Source of the DNA: Nocardioides sp. S5
GTDB lineage: Bacteria; Actinomycetota; Actinomycetes; Propionibacteriales; Nocardioidaceae
Reading direction: 5' to 3'
Assembly (NCBI RefSeq): GCF_017310035.1
Contig: NZ_CP022296.1
Location: 4,154,001-4,218,000, forward strand
DNA: 64,000 nucleotides
Position 1 is the stretch's first letter. Each line of letters opens with the position of its first letter. The position numbers were made by a program, and so were the translations under genes. The notes under the pieces were generated by a model. It worked only from the letters and a program-made list of their open reading frames with translations, searched no databases and was not told the DNA's origin. Below, one piece after another: positions 43,099 through 52,112 of the stretch.

Positions 43099-44399
43099 TG
43101 GCCAGCACCCCCCAGACCTCTGACTCCCACACCATGGCCCAGGGCGAGATGGACCTGCTCCGCTTCGCGACCGCCGGCTCGGTCGACGACGGCAAGTCCA
43201 CCCTCATCGGGCGCCTGCTCCTCGACTCCAAGTCGATCTTCGAGGACCAGCTCGAGGCGGTGGAGTCGACCAGCCAGTCCAAGGGCTACGACTACACCGA
43301 CCTGGCGCTGCTGACCGACGGCCTGCGCTCCGAGCGCGAGCAGGGCATCACCATCGACGTGGCCTACCGCTACTTCGCCACGCCCACGCGCAAGTTCATC
43401 ATCGCCGACACCCCCGGCCACATCCAGTACACCCGCAACATGGTCACCGGCGCCTCGACCGCCGACCTCGGCCTCGTGCTGGTCGACGCCCGCCAGGGCC
43501 TCACCGAGCAGTCGCGCCGCCACGCGGTGCTGCTGTCGCTGCTCCGCGTCCCGCACCTGGTGCTCGCGATCAACAAGATGGACCTCGTCGACTGGTCGCA
43601 GGAGGTCTACGAGAAGATCCACAAGGAGTTCACGCAGTTCGCGACGAAGCTCAACATCCCCGACCTCGAGGTCATCCCGATCTCGGCGCTGCAGGGCGAC
43701 AACGTCGTCAACCGCTCCGAGAACACCCCGTGGTACTCCGGTCCCACCCTCATGCACCACCTCGAGCACGTCCACGTCGCCTCCGACCGCGACCTCGTGG
43801 ACACCCGCTTCCCCGTGCAGTACGTCATCCGACCCAAGTCCGACGCCTACCACGACTTCCGTGGCTACGCCGGTCAGGTGGCCGGCGGCGTGCTGAAGAA
43901 GGGCGACGAGATCGTCGTGCTCCCCAGCGGCATGCCGTCGAAGATCGCCAAGGTCGAGCTCTTCGACCAGGAGGTCGCCGAGGCCTTCCCGCCCATGAGC
44001 GTCACGGTGCACCTCGAGGACGACGTCGACGTCTCGCGCGGCGACATGATCGCCCGTCCGAAGAACGCGCCCAAGCCCAGCCAGGACATCGACGCGATGA
44101 TCTGCTGGATGACCAACGAGCCGCTCAAGCCGCGGCAGAAGCTGGCCATCAAGCACACCACCCGAACGGGCCGCGCGATGGTCAAGGACATCCAGTACCG
44201 CCTGGACGTGAACTCCCTGCACCGTGACCAGGACACCAAGGAGCTCGGCCTCAACGAGATCGGCCGCGTCCAGCTGCGCACCACGGTGCCGCTGCTGTGC
44301 GACCCCTACTCGAAGAACCGCACCACGGGCTCGTTCATCCTGATCGACGAGGCGACCGGTGTCACCGTCGGTGCCGGCATGATCAACAGCGGCAGCTGA
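43098..44399 (+). CDS. cysN: Sulfate adenylyltransferase subunit 1 (GTPase)
   Basis: A 433-residue EF-Tu-like GTPase that drives ATP sulfurylase in complex with CysD. The G motifs are ATAGSVDDGKSTLIGRLLLD (G1), IADTPGHIQYTRNM (G3) and INKMDLVDW (G4), all intact, followed by two beta-barrel domains. There is no fused APS kinase, which is instead at 39673. ATG 43098 overlaps the cysD stop (TGATG). With the cysD remnant upstream lacking its catalytic half, CysN has no functional partner in this window and its own promoter is missing too. Confidence 0.92.
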   Translation: MASTPQTSDSHTMAQGEMDLLRFATAGSVDDGKSTLIGRLLLDSKSIFEDQLEAVESTSQSKGYDYTDLALLTDGLRSEREQGITIDVAYRYFATPTRKFIIADTPGHIQYTRNMVTGASTADLGLVLVDARQGLTEQSRRHAVLLSLLRVPHLVLAINKMDLVDWSQEVYEKIHKEFTQFATKLNIPDLEVIPISALQGDNVVNRSENTPWYSGPTLMHHLEHVHVASDRDLVDTRFPVQYVIRPKSDAYHDFRGYAGQVAGGVLKKGDEIVVLPSGMPSKIAKVELFDQEVAEAFPPMSVTVHLEDDVDVSRGDMIARPKNAPKPSQDIDAMICWMTNEPLKPRQKLAIKHTTRTGRAMVKDIQYRLDVNSLHRDQDTKELGLNEIGRVQLRTTVPLLCDPYSKNRTTGSFILIDEATGVTVGAGMINSGS

Positions 44400-44406
44400 C
44401 ACACGC

Positions 44407-44462
44407 CGCTGGTTGAGGAGGGCGCGCAGCCGACCCACCGCTGGTTGAGGAAGGCGCGCAGC
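44407..44462 (+). repeat. Two tandem copies of a CGCTGGTTGAGG-type repeat
   Basis: Two 24-base copies, at 44407-44430 and 44439-44462 (32-base period), differ at one position. Each begins CGCTGGTTGAGGA and ends GGCGCGCAGC. The second continues into TCTCTCTCGAAACC. Similar intergenic sequences are widespread in actinobacterial genomes. Confidence 0.65.
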
Positions 44463-44487
44463 GTCTCTCTCGAAACCCACGCTGACG

Positions 44488-44516
44488 AGAGGCCCCGACC
44501 ACCGGTCGGGGCCTCT
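44488..44516 (+). terminator. Terminator-type hairpin after cysN
   Basis: A perfect 13-base stem, AGAGGCCCCGACC (44488-44500) / GGTCGGGGCCTCT (44504-44516), with a 3-base loop, between the cysN stop and the leftward remnant gene. It could serve both strands. Confidence 0.8.
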
Positions 44517-44522
44517 GGCGTC

Positions 44523-45180
44523 TCACTTCCGGCTGCGCGCGATCCACACCGCGAGCGCGACCAACCCACCCCCGAGGCCGAGCAGCACGAACGGCGCCGT
44601 CAGCTCGCCGGGGAACCACTCGTTGACCGCGCGCGGCACGATCATGAGTATCCCGATGGCGCCCACGCCGAACATGGGCAGCGCCCGGGCAAGCACGGCT
44701 ACGAACACGACGCCGGTCACGGTGAGCAGCGCGAGCGCAATGCCGGCGTCGTACGTCATGGTCGCCGATGCCCCGAAGACCATCCGAGGGCACCCAGCGG
44801 CATCGCCACCTCGCGGGGCCGCAGCCGCTGTGTCTGGCCGGGGATCACACAAGCGAGGGCGACCGTCCAGATGCGGAGCCCGGGAGCCCGATCGCCAGTC
44901 AGTGTCGAGGGATTGTCCATCGCGGGGCCGGCCGCGAGCGCACCGACCATGAGCACGATCTGTTTCAACGCGAGCCCCCCGTCGAGAAACAACCCGCGGC
45001 GGTCCCGGCAATTGCGACGGCGGTCGCCGCTCAGGGCACCGACCACAGCCGACTCCACGCGTCGGTCCCGCCGACTGGCGCGAGTCCCGCGCCGCCAACA
45101 TGCCGACGGCAGCACCGCCCAAGATGCCGACCCGAGCCCCGACGCCCAGGTCGACCTAGTGCGGGTTGGCAAGCTGCGTC
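44523..45180 (-). pseudogene. Decayed multi-pass membrane protein gene
   Basis: Hydrophobic protein-like segments appear in order but in different leftward frames. Near 45110 is GGAAVGMLAARDSR; around 44940 in another frame LALKQIVLMVGALAAGPAM and then LRIWTVALACVIP; from about 44760 back in the first frame YDAGIALALLTVTGVVFVAV followed by GVGAIGILMIVPRAVNEWFP and a short basic end. At least two frameshifts are needed to join them. The last part resembles the C-terminus of DUF2157-like membrane proteins. From 45181 to 45368 no gene is recognisable. The remnant marks the left edge of the lower-GC segment. Confidence 0.45.
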
Positions 45181-45368
45181 GCCGCGATCACCACAGCAGT
45201 CCGCCGAGGTGGCAACTGGCTCGCGAACGGACGTCCGACCGGACGGATCACCTGGTCGAGCATTTGTGCACCCTGTTGATGAAGGCGAGGTTTCTCTAGT
45301 CGGTGAACACGCTTGACTAGCCTTTGAACGGCCCGGCGAGGACGTTGGCCATCGTCGGTGTCGTGGAC

Positions 45369-45812
45369 TTAGTCGAGATGGCGACCCAAGGCGGCGACGA
45401 CGCGACGTCCCGCCGGAACATCATGAATGACTACCGCATTCACGCCGATGTCGGCGCCGTCCCCGACTCTGATGCCGCCGAGGACCTTCGAGCCCTGCCA
45501 GAGGTTGACGTTGTTGCCAACTACCGGTGCCACCAGCCCAACCTCGCGTGATGGTTGATCTGTGCGGGATCCCCGCCCCCCCACCAGTACGCCCGGACAA
45601 ATGATGCAGTTGTCGCCAATCACAGCCGCGTGATGAATCACCACCCCGCTTCCCCCGTAACCGAGCGTCGTGTTCTTGCCGATCACTGCGGAAGGGGGAA
45701 CCCACGCGCCGGTGACGATTCGACCGAACACGGTGATCGTTGTGGCGCTCCGCCGAAGCCCTCTGAGATGGAGCCATCGCGCTATCCGGTAAAAGTATAG
45801 AGCTCTGTGCAC
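45369..45812 (-). CDS. Serine acetyltransferase-like hexapeptide acyltransferase
   Basis: A 147-residue left-handed beta-helix protein resembling the catalytic part of serine O-acetyltransferases used in polysaccharide loci. VIGKNTTLGYGGSGVVIHHAAVIGDNC contains the His pair region, then VGNNVNLWQGSKVLGGIRVG and GADIGVNAVVIHDVPAG. It lacks the N-terminal helical domain of CysE, so it probably acetylates a sugar and not serine. GTG 45812 follows TAGGCT by 6 bases. It is the last gene of the leftward cluster and has its own promoter, 68 bases after the polymerase stop. Confidence 0.82.
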   Translation of the reverse strand: MHRALYFYRIARWLHLRGLRRSATTITVFGRIVTGAWVPPSAVIGKNTTLGYGGSGVVIHHAAVIGDNCIICPGVLVGGRGSRTDQPSREVGLVAPVVGNNVNLWQGSKVLGGIRVGDGADIGVNAVVIHDVPAGRRVVAALGRHLD

Positions 45813-45818
45813 ATGAGC

Positions 45819-45824
45819 AGCCTA
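45819..45824 (-). promoter_or_regulatory. Leaderless promoter -10 for the terminal acyltransferase
   Basis: TAGGCT, 6-base spacer GCTCAT, then GTG 45812 on the minus strand. Confidence 0.58.
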
Positions 45825-45880
45825 GGCCCCCGGGATGGCATCCATTGCATCGGGACGGTTTGAACGTCCCGCCCTGTTTC

Positions 45881-47083
45881 CTATGAGTTCCGTGAGAACG
45901 GCTGGCTCGCGTAACGGGGCGCCCGCGACTGCTCGGTGACCTCTGCGCCAGTACGCGTGTCTTCCCGAACGGCTGCCCGACGTTGAGCGTTGAGTAGCAC
46001 CAAGGCAATCCAGACTGTGTATTGCGCCAAGAGTCCGACGATCATGCCCAGCCCAAGAACAGCCAAGGCCGGTATACGCAACTGCCAACCTGCACCGCGG
46101 AATGGCAATAGCAGGAAAGTCGCCGTGAGAGCCAGCATCAGCGTGCCTACAACTCCAAAGTGGGCTAGAGATTCAAGCACCGCGTTATGTGGCGCGACAG
46201 GCTGTGCGGCGATGACTTCCTTCGGGACACCAAAGAGGAGGCCATGATCGGTAATCAAGCGCCACCAGGTGCCATAGATGGATGTTCTTGATCCCGCGTC
46301 GTTTGATAGGTCCGCAAATCGAGACAACGAGCCGCCCTCCGTCACCAGTGGAAGGCCAGCGGACACCCCGGTCACACCCAGAAGAACAAATCCCGCCCTC
46401 CGGGAAACGTTGCCTATCGAAAGGCAAAGAAAAACGAGGCTAATCGCAGCGGACAACATAGCGAAGCGTGCCGCCATGAGCGCAATACTCAATGTCATGA
46501 CGCCAGCGCCGAGCGTGATCAGCACGCTGAGCGAACCCTTGTTACGCGCGGCCAAGTAGACGCCACAAGCGATCCCCACTAGTAAGATGGCAGCGGCCGC
46601 GTTGGGGTCGAGGCCGGGAAGAATGCGGCGACTGACCAAAGCAACATCGCCATCCACTTGGTCGGCTACGGTTATGACCGACGCAGAAAGGTTGCGAAGC
46701 GCGAACGCCATAGCGCCCAGGTATCCGCCCCAAGCCGCGCACGCAAGGCCTCCCGTCTTTATGCTAGCGGACAGATAAATGGCGATCAGGATCCCAACTG
46801 CCACTGATACCGCATAGATGCCCGGCTCGATCGCGATTATCGCAACCGCCGCGAGGAGGCACCACAAGAGCCGTGCGGGAGACCAAGTCTCAAGAATCGA
46901 ATTTGCGTCTCGCACTACGAATACGACGACTAAGACCCCTAATGCGCCGGAGACGCCGACGAAACTCAACGCTCCCGACAGTAGGGTCAGAAGTAGAATC
47001 CCTACCCTAACGTGGGGGCTTGGGTGAAGAAGCAGTGCCGCTCCTATAAGGAGGGCTCCAACGAGCAACACGACGCTCTCCAT
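45881..47083 (-). CDS. Wzy-like O-antigen polymerase
   Basis: A 400-residue integral membrane protein with ten or more hydrophobic helices, starting MESVVLLVGALLIGAALLL. The periplasmic-type loop near residues 285-330 (SRTSIYGTWWRLITDHGLLF, then APHNAVLESLAHFGVVG) holds the H-N-x3-E element typical of Wzy/WaaL proteins. ATG 47083 is taken, 4 bases after the preceding stop; ATG 47101 would overlap that gene. This is the second polymerase of the window (see 10799), paired with the flippase at 49708. The gene is clearly less GC-rich than the left half of the window. Confidence 0.8.
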   Translation of the reverse strand: MESVVLLVGALLIGAALLLHPSPHVRVGILLLTLLSGALSFVGVSGALGVLVVVFVVRDANSILETWSPARLLWCLLAAVAIIAIEPGIYAVSVAVGILIAIYLSASIKTGGLACAAWGGYLGAMAFALRNLSASVITVADQVDGDVALVSRRILPGLDPNAAAAILLVGIACGVYLAARNKGSLSVLITLGAGVMTLSIALMAARFAMLSAAISLVFLCLSIGNVSRRAGFVLLGVTGVSAGLPLVTEGGSLSRFADLSNDAGSRTSIYGTWWRLITDHGLLFGVPKEVIAAQPVAPHNAVLESLAHFGVVGTLMLALTATFLLLPFRGAGWQLRIPALAVLGLGMIVGLLAQYTVWIALVLLNAQRRAAVREDTRTGAEVTEQSRAPRYASQPFSRNS

Positions 47084-47087
47084 CGCG

Positions 47088-48185
47088 CTAGCTTGCCCCA
47101 TCGATGCCGAAGAACCATCGAAGATGGTCACCGTGCGCCGCAAGAGTCCAGTTCTTCCCAACCGTGGCGAGACGGCGCTCGCGCCCAGCGCCGCCTTCTC
47201 GCCAAACCTCGTAGAGAAACTCGGCCAACTCGGTGAGATTGCCATCCTCCGCGACTTGGGTAGCCAACCCGTCGGCCGTGAGCCGGTCCATGTGCTCCCA
47301 GGTGGCGCGGGAACCGATGACGATCGCACCAGCAGCGAGCGCCTCGCCAAGCTTTACCGGCGACGCGACTGAATTTGCAGCGGCATCGGCTCGTACCATC
47401 CAAGAACCGGTGGCAGCCTGCAATCTGCGTAGCACGTGCGCGCGGTCCCCAACGGAGGATGCGAAACCCGCCTTCGACGCGCGCTCACGCAGTCCAGCGT
47501 CCTCCGAGACGACCTCAACGTCGATCCCACACGAGCTTAGAACCCCGAGTTGAGCGACAACTCGATCCGAGTCCTGCCACGCCTGTGCGCCTCCCGCGAA
47601 AACCACTAGGGGCCGAGCGGGCATCGACTCGACCGGGGTGAGTGTCCTTGGCTGCAGGTTGGGCACGACCACCACATCACCGCACGCCACCTCCTCGATC
47701 CTCAAAGCCAACCGACTAGATACGGTCATCACACGATCGGCGCGGCGCCAGGCGCGAGTCTGCACCCGCCTCAGCAAGCCCAACCTCGGCCGGGTTGTTC
47801 CGCGTAGCTCGGCCTCAGCGACGATGTCCCCTCGGCAGTCGAATACGATCGGAACGTGGCGCCTAGCTATCCTCCGAGCTACGAACGCCACTTGGATCGT
47901 GATTGCATCGCGTGCGTAGATCGCCCTCGGGGGCGCCGCGCGTAGCGTGTTAACCAGACTGCGCAGAAGCGCGGCGTGCCGCCGCAGTTGCCCCCCACCG
48001 CCGTGCCGCTCCACCGAAACGAACCATGCGGGTTGAGAGTCCCCCTTTACAACGTGCATAACGTGAACCTGCTCAGGCGTCACGCCAGCCACCTGCAATT
48101 GCTGCACTAGCGTCGCCTGCACGATAGCGTCAGCGGGGTCACGACCAGTCAGAGCCAGCAGGGCCGCGGTTGGACGTGCTGTCAT
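47088..48185 (-). CDS. GT4-type glycosyltransferase
   Basis: A 365-residue GT-B enzyme. PIVFDCRGDIVAEAELRG in the N-terminal half and VVVPNLQPRTL, VVFAGGAQAWQDSDRVV and SPVKLGEALAAGAIVIGSRA in the donor half follow the group 1 transferase plan, with SPVKLGEALA at the place of the usual E-x7-E helix. ATG 48185 overlaps the stop of the preceding gene (ATGA). Sugar specificity unknown. Confidence 0.8.
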   Translation of the reverse strand: MTARPTAALLALTGRDPADAIVQATLVQQLQVAGVTPEQVHVMHVVKGDSQPAWFVSVERHGGGGQLRRHAALLRSLVNTLRAAPPRAIYARDAITIQVAFVARRIARRHVPIVFDCRGDIVAEAELRGTTRPRLGLLRRVQTRAWRRADRVMTVSSRLALRIEEVACGDVVVVPNLQPRTLTPVESMPARPLVVFAGGAQAWQDSDRVVAQLGVLSSCGIDVEVVSEDAGLRERASKAGFASSVGDRAHVLRRLQAATGSWMVRADAAANSVASPVKLGEALAAGAIVIGSRATWEHMDRLTADGLATQVAEDGNLTELAEFLYEVWREGGAGRERRLATVGKNWTLAAHGDHLRWFFGIDGAS

Positions 48186-49174
48186 CTTTTCATCGCCTCG
48201 TAGTGCTCGACCAACATCCCGGCAACATCTGACCAGGTCGTGCACGGTCGCTCCGTTCGAGTGCCCACGACGTTAGCGAGCGCCTTACGGAACGACTCCC
48301 GGTTACCGTAGGTGAACGTTGCATCCGGAGATCGATCTCTGTCGGAAACCAGATGTTCTGGCATTACGACTGGAGTCTTGGCCGCGAAGGCCTCATTGAT
48401 CACAATGGGAGCAACCTCTGACTGCGAGTTCAGCACGAGCGCACGAGCTCCGGCGTAAAGGTCGGCGAGGTCCATCGAGTCAGGAGGGAACCCACCTAGG
48501 AATCTCACTCGGCGCCCTTCAGCCGCCGCCTGGCATCCGCCGTAATAAGCGGCCTGCCCGACCGGAGCCTGGCCTACGAGAACGAGGTCAGCAGCTACGC
48601 CGTCCCAGTTGTCGATCAGCCAACGTTGACCCTTGTTGGGCCAAAACTGACCCACGTGAAGGTAGTAATCATCGGTGCCGGCAAGAAGACGCCCATTCTC
48701 CGGACGGCCGTGGCGGAACACGTCGGCCACGCCGTTGGGGACCCGAACTACGGCTTTGGAGCGGCCGTACAATTCGAAGAGCGCTTGCTCAGTTTCATGC
48801 AAAGCAACGGCGACGTCGGCTTCCTGGACCAAAGCGATGACACGTGAAAGGTCCTGATAAAGAGGGAAGCGTGAAAGTGCGAGGCTGCGCCGCACCCGCT
48901 GCCCAACCGACCCGAGGGTGCCGGTGCCGAGAACGGGTGAAAGGACGGTTGGGATGCCGTGCTCCGAGAAGGCCTCATGAACTGGCAGCAATGTGTGGTC
49001 GGCCGAGAAGAAGTGCGCCACGTCGTAGGCTCCACGCTCGACCCCGTCCCAAGGATTCCACAGCACAACATCATGGCCCATGCGCTCAAGCGCTTCCTTT
49101 GTACTGCGGATCTGTCGCTGCAGTCCGCCGGGATTCAGTCCGCATCTGTTGTGACTGATGAACGCGAGCCTCAT
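48182..49174 (-). CDS. GT4-type glycosyltransferase
   Basis: A 330-residue GT-B enzyme that opens with MRLAFISHNRCGLNPGGLQR. The donor half has VVRVPNGVADVF, YYLHVGQFWPNKGQRWLIDNW and ALVLNSQSEVAPIVINEAFA, where the Glu pair sits in a slightly different setting from most GT4 enzymes. Both ends overlap neighbours by 4 bases. It belongs to the coupled leftward operon. Confidence 0.82.
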   Translation of the reverse strand: MRLAFISHNRCGLNPGGLQRQIRSTKEALERMGHDVVLWNPWDGVERGAYDVAHFFSADHTLLPVHEAFSEHGIPTVLSPVLGTGTLGSVGQRVRRSLALSRFPLYQDLSRVIALVQEADVAVALHETEQALFELYGRSKAVVRVPNGVADVFRHGRPENGRLLAGTDDYYLHVGQFWPNKGQRWLIDNWDGVAADLVLVGQAPVGQAAYYGGCQAAAEGRRVRFLGGFPPDSMDLADLYAGARALVLNSQSEVAPIVINEAFAAKTPVVMPEHLVSDRDRSPDATFTYGNRESFRKALANVVGTRTERPCTTWSDVAGMLVEHYEAMKR

Positions 49175-49704
49175 GCAGGACCTCGTCGGCTTATTTGCTT
49201 CGCAGGATTGCCACCCACAATCGAGTTGGACTCGACGTCCTTAGTCACGACGCTCCCCGCGGCCACCACCGCGCCGCTACCAATAGTGACCCCCTTCAGG
49301 ATGGTAACGCGTGCACCGATCCATACATCGTCCTCGATGACAATTGGCTCGTACTCGCCCATTCCCTGTTGATTCATTGGCCTCGATAGGTCGCCGAAGA
49401 CATGGTCGCGGCCGTAGATGAGGGCTTGAGGACCCATCATGACGTTGTCGCCGATGGTGAGATCAGCTCGGATCCACGCATCGATTCCGATACCTGAGTT
49501 ATCTCCGACACTGACAGTAGTCCCCCAACCGAAGTCGGCACCGTGTTCTATGTTCACTCTCGAACCACAGGATCTGAGTAACGGTGCCGCAGACCCCGCC
49601 CGCAGTGCTTTGTAGATCTTTCCCCCCGGGGCGCCAGACTGGGGAAGATCCCTACAGAGTCCATGATACGCGAGGAAGGCAATCCATCGTCCCAACTTAC
49701 TCAT
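49171..49704 (-). CDS. Hexapeptide acyltransferase (WcaF/maltose acetyltransferase type)
   Basis: A 177-residue left-handed beta-helix acetyltransferase. Hexapeptide runs include INIEHGADFGWGTTVSVGDN-type repeats from about residue 50, ALIYGRDHVFGD with the catalytic His, and DDVWIGARVTILKGVTIGSG, ending VGGNPAKQI. The acceptor is probably a sugar of the repeat unit. It overlaps the GT4 gene by 4 bases and follows the flippase gene by 3 bases. Confidence 0.87.
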   Translation of the reverse strand: MSKLGRWIAFLAYHGLCRDLPQSGAPGGKIYKALRAGSAAPLLRSCGSRVNIEHGADFGWGTTVSVGDNSGIGIDAWIRADLTIGDNVMMGPQALIYGRDHVFGDLSRPMNQQGMGEYEPIVIEDDVWIGARVTILKGVTIGSGAVVAAGSVVTKDVESNSIVGGNPAKQISRRGPA

Positions 49705-49707
49705 ATA

Positions 49708-51150
49708 TTAGCCTTCCTTGGGTCTAAGTTGCGCCAGAAAGATATTCACGTGACTTCGAAGGCTTGCGGCGGCTAGCACGATAGCGAGCACAGCCAGGCC
49801 CAATAATCCAGCAATCACGGCCAGTGGCGAGTCGTACAATGATGTCAATGCGGCATGTAACAACTGACCTACCGGCCAGCTGATCAAGGTCAAGCCGATG
49901 GCGCCCGCATAGAATCTAAACGGAAGACCGTTAGTGCGCAGAAGCGCACGCAGAACGTAGATAAGGGCCGCAACTGCGCCACCAATGTACGCAATGCCGA
50001 AGTGAATCAATTGTTGGGTGTAGGTAGCCACGACGAACCCGCCGACGTTGACGGCCGTCAACAAGGCGCCGGCTCGGATCTGTGCCTGTAGTTGAGCCGT
50101 CGCCTGCAGCACCCACAACATGTTTGCGTAAATGACTTGGAATGCGGCGGCCACAGCAAGTACGCCAAGTAGGGGCGCGGCCCCCGACCACGGCTCCCCG
50201 AGAACCACGGCAACAAGTTCACCCGAGAACGAGGAGACCACCATTAGAGGGACGGAGAAGCCTGCGATGCAGGCGATCAGGAACCTCCGATGGACCGCAC
50301 GGATCTGGGAACGCTCGTTCTGATGTCGCGACATTGCACTAAAGGCCACGCTTCCCACGGCCGTATAGACCTGACCTAAAGGCGAGAAGATCAGCGCGAA
50401 CGCTCGACTGTAGAGGCCGAGCGGGCCGGCCCCCAATGTGCGGGCGATGAGGAATGTGTCCAGGTTCTTCGAGACGAGCATCATCGCCTCGTGCAAGGTC
50501 TGCCCTCGAGCGAAGGCGAAAAGGTCGCTGCACCCGCGTCGACTGGGACGCCCGACAGCGGAGCGCGCCGATTTCGTCCAGAGACCGCCCGCGAGCACTA
50601 GCTGGTACACAATTGCCTGAACCACGAGGGACCAGTATGACGGCGCCAATAATGCGTGGGTGAGTCCACACACTAAACCGGTTCCCGCCGCCACTAGGTC
50701 GACGCGGACAAGCCGACCGAAGTTCATCGCCCTGCGCAAGAGTGCGCGAGGTACGCCGGAGGCAGCCTGTACCGGGATGATTAGGCACATGGCAAGGATC
50801 GCTTCTTGAAGCTCCGGCATCTGCATGAAGCGGGCGACGCCTCCCGCGGTGATAGCCAGCGTTGAGCTCAAGGCCGCGGCTGCACCCAGGGCCAGAATCA
50901 AGGCGCTGCCAACATGTTCGGCTCGAATCGCCTTATGTTGAACAAGAGCCCAGGAACTGCCTATCTCAGACAAGTACGCGACGATCAGCACCAAGCTCGA
51001 CGATACGGCGAACAGGCCAAATGACTCGGGGGCCACCAATCGGGCGAGGATGACCATCCCAGCGAGATTCAGAATCATCCGGGCGACGGCACCGGAGGTG
51101 CTCCAAGCGGTGGCGCGCACTACCGATGGCTGTTCCTCAATCAAAGTCAT
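49708..51150 (-). CDS. Wzx-like polysaccharide flippase (MOP superfamily)
   Basis: A 480-residue membrane protein with about 12-14 helices. It begins ATAWSTSGAVARMILNLAGMV and LARLVAPESFGLFAVSSSLV, the hallmark N-terminus of Wzx/RfbX-type flippases, and continues with TFLIARTLGAGPLGLYSRAF in the middle. It should move lipid-linked repeat units across the membrane for the polymerase at 45881. Start ATG 51150 overlaps the next upstream gene by 4 bases. This is the only flippase in the window, so the first assembly module must share it or use another. Confidence 0.9.
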   Translation of the reverse strand: MTLIEEQPSVVRATAWSTSGAVARMILNLAGMVILARLVAPESFGLFAVSSSLVLIVAYLSEIGSSWALVQHKAIRAEHVGSALILALGAAAALSSTLAITAGGVARFMQMPELQEAILAMCLIIPVQAASGVPRALLRRAMNFGRLVRVDLVAAGTGLVCGLTHALLAPSYWSLVVQAIVYQLVLAGGLWTKSARSAVGRPSRRGCSDLFAFARGQTLHEAMMLVSKNLDTFLIARTLGAGPLGLYSRAFALIFSPLGQVYTAVGSVAFSAMSRHQNERSQIRAVHRRFLIACIAGFSVPLMVVSSFSGELVAVVLGEPWSGAAPLLGVLAVAAAFQVIYANMLWVLQATAQLQAQIRAGALLTAVNVGGFVVATYTQQLIHFGIAYIGGAVAALIYVLRALLRTNGLPFRFYAGAIGLTLISWPVGQLLHAALTSLYDSPLAVIAGLLGLAVLAIVLAAASLRSHVNIFLAQLRPKEG

Positions 51151-52112
51151 CGACCCCGGCCCGCCCGCACCGTGCGGATCACCTGATCGGCTACCGAGAC
51201 CCCCAGTCCCGCGCCATCGCTCACCACTCCCCCAAACAGTAGCGTCAGCACCACGTCCTCGCGATTGAGGGAGCAGAGTTCGACACCGGCAGGTCGCGGG
51301 ACGACATCACTCGCAACCACACGCAACCCCAGATCTAGAGCTTCTCGCACCACCATGGCATCGCCGTCGGTGGTGGTCGCCCGCAGAAGCACGTCGTGAC
51401 GCTCCAGCTCTGTATGGATGTCGTCCGGGTCAAGGTTGACGAGCACGTGCACACCCGCCTGACGAGCGCGCTCGGAGGTAGTAACGGTCGATTGCTCGTC
51501 GCCGTAGGTAATAAGCGTCCAAGATACGGCTGACAGGCGCTCGTCACGCATCAGATCTAGTACGAAATCGAGGCCGTACAACTCCATGCCGTAACCCACG
51601 AAGAAGACCACTGCGGGGCTCTTTCCGCGTTCAACTCGATGCAAGGCAGGGTGCCGCTTGTCGGCGCCAGAGGATGAGCTGTCGGCGACAGCGGACGAGT
51701 AGGGCGACACGACTTGCGTGGAACTTCCACCCAAGGAGTCGATCAGCTCGGCCAGGTCAGCGTTCGTCGCCCAAGTCTCATGTGCCAGTGAGAATCCAAT
51801 TCGAGCGATCACTCGACGCAACGGGGAAACCACTTGGACAGTTAGCGTGCCGCTGTGAAAGTAGACGACCGTGTGGGCCCCGCTTAGAAGACGTGATGCC
51901 GTAACGAACAGAAGGCGAAACACGCTGGAGACGTTGTGCACGTGCACTGCTTTGCGCTGCGTTAACGCCGCGCGCAGCGCAGAGCGTTCACGCCAGTCAA
52001 CAACGATGTGATCGACTGACTCTCGCGTGAGGGCTGCGGAAAGCGACTGGACGCAACGGGTGACACCCCCCAACGGCGGTGGGCGGCGTCCCCAGACGAT
52101 GACCTCAGGCAC
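51147..52112 (-). CDS. GT4-type glycosyltransferase
   Basis: A 321-residue GT-B enzyme starting VPEVIVWGRRPPPLGGVTRC, a short-form group 1 transferase. Other landmarks are HVHNVSSVFRLLF, VVFFVGYGMELYGLDFVLDL and RATTTDGDAMVVREALDLGL, with the E-containing donor helix. GTG 52112 is chosen: GAGG lies 7-10 bases upstream and it overlaps the preceding stop by 8 bases. The 33 extra codons upstream are antisense-like composition within the neighbour. Confidence 0.8.
   Translation of the reverse strand: MPEVIVWGRRPPPLGGVTRCVQSLSAALTRESVDHIVVDWRERSALRAALTQRKAVHVHNVSSVFRLLFVTASRLLSGAHTVVYFHSGTLTVQVVSPLRRVIARIGFSLAHETWATNADLAELIDSLGGSSTQVVSPYSSAVADSSSSGADKRHPALHRVERGKSPAVVFFVGYGMELYGLDFVLDLMRDERLSAVSWTLITYGDEQSTVTTSERARQAGVHVLVNLDPDDIHTELERHDVLLRATTTDGDAMVVREALDLGLRVVASDVVPRPAGVELCSLNREDVVLTLLFGGVVSDGAGLGVSVADQVIRTVRAGRGR

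Noticed and set aside
45181..45368. A transposase or integrase remnant at the edge of the low-GC region.
   Set aside because: No transposase-like motif, terminal inverted repeat or target duplication could be found by eye; only short meaningless frames remain.
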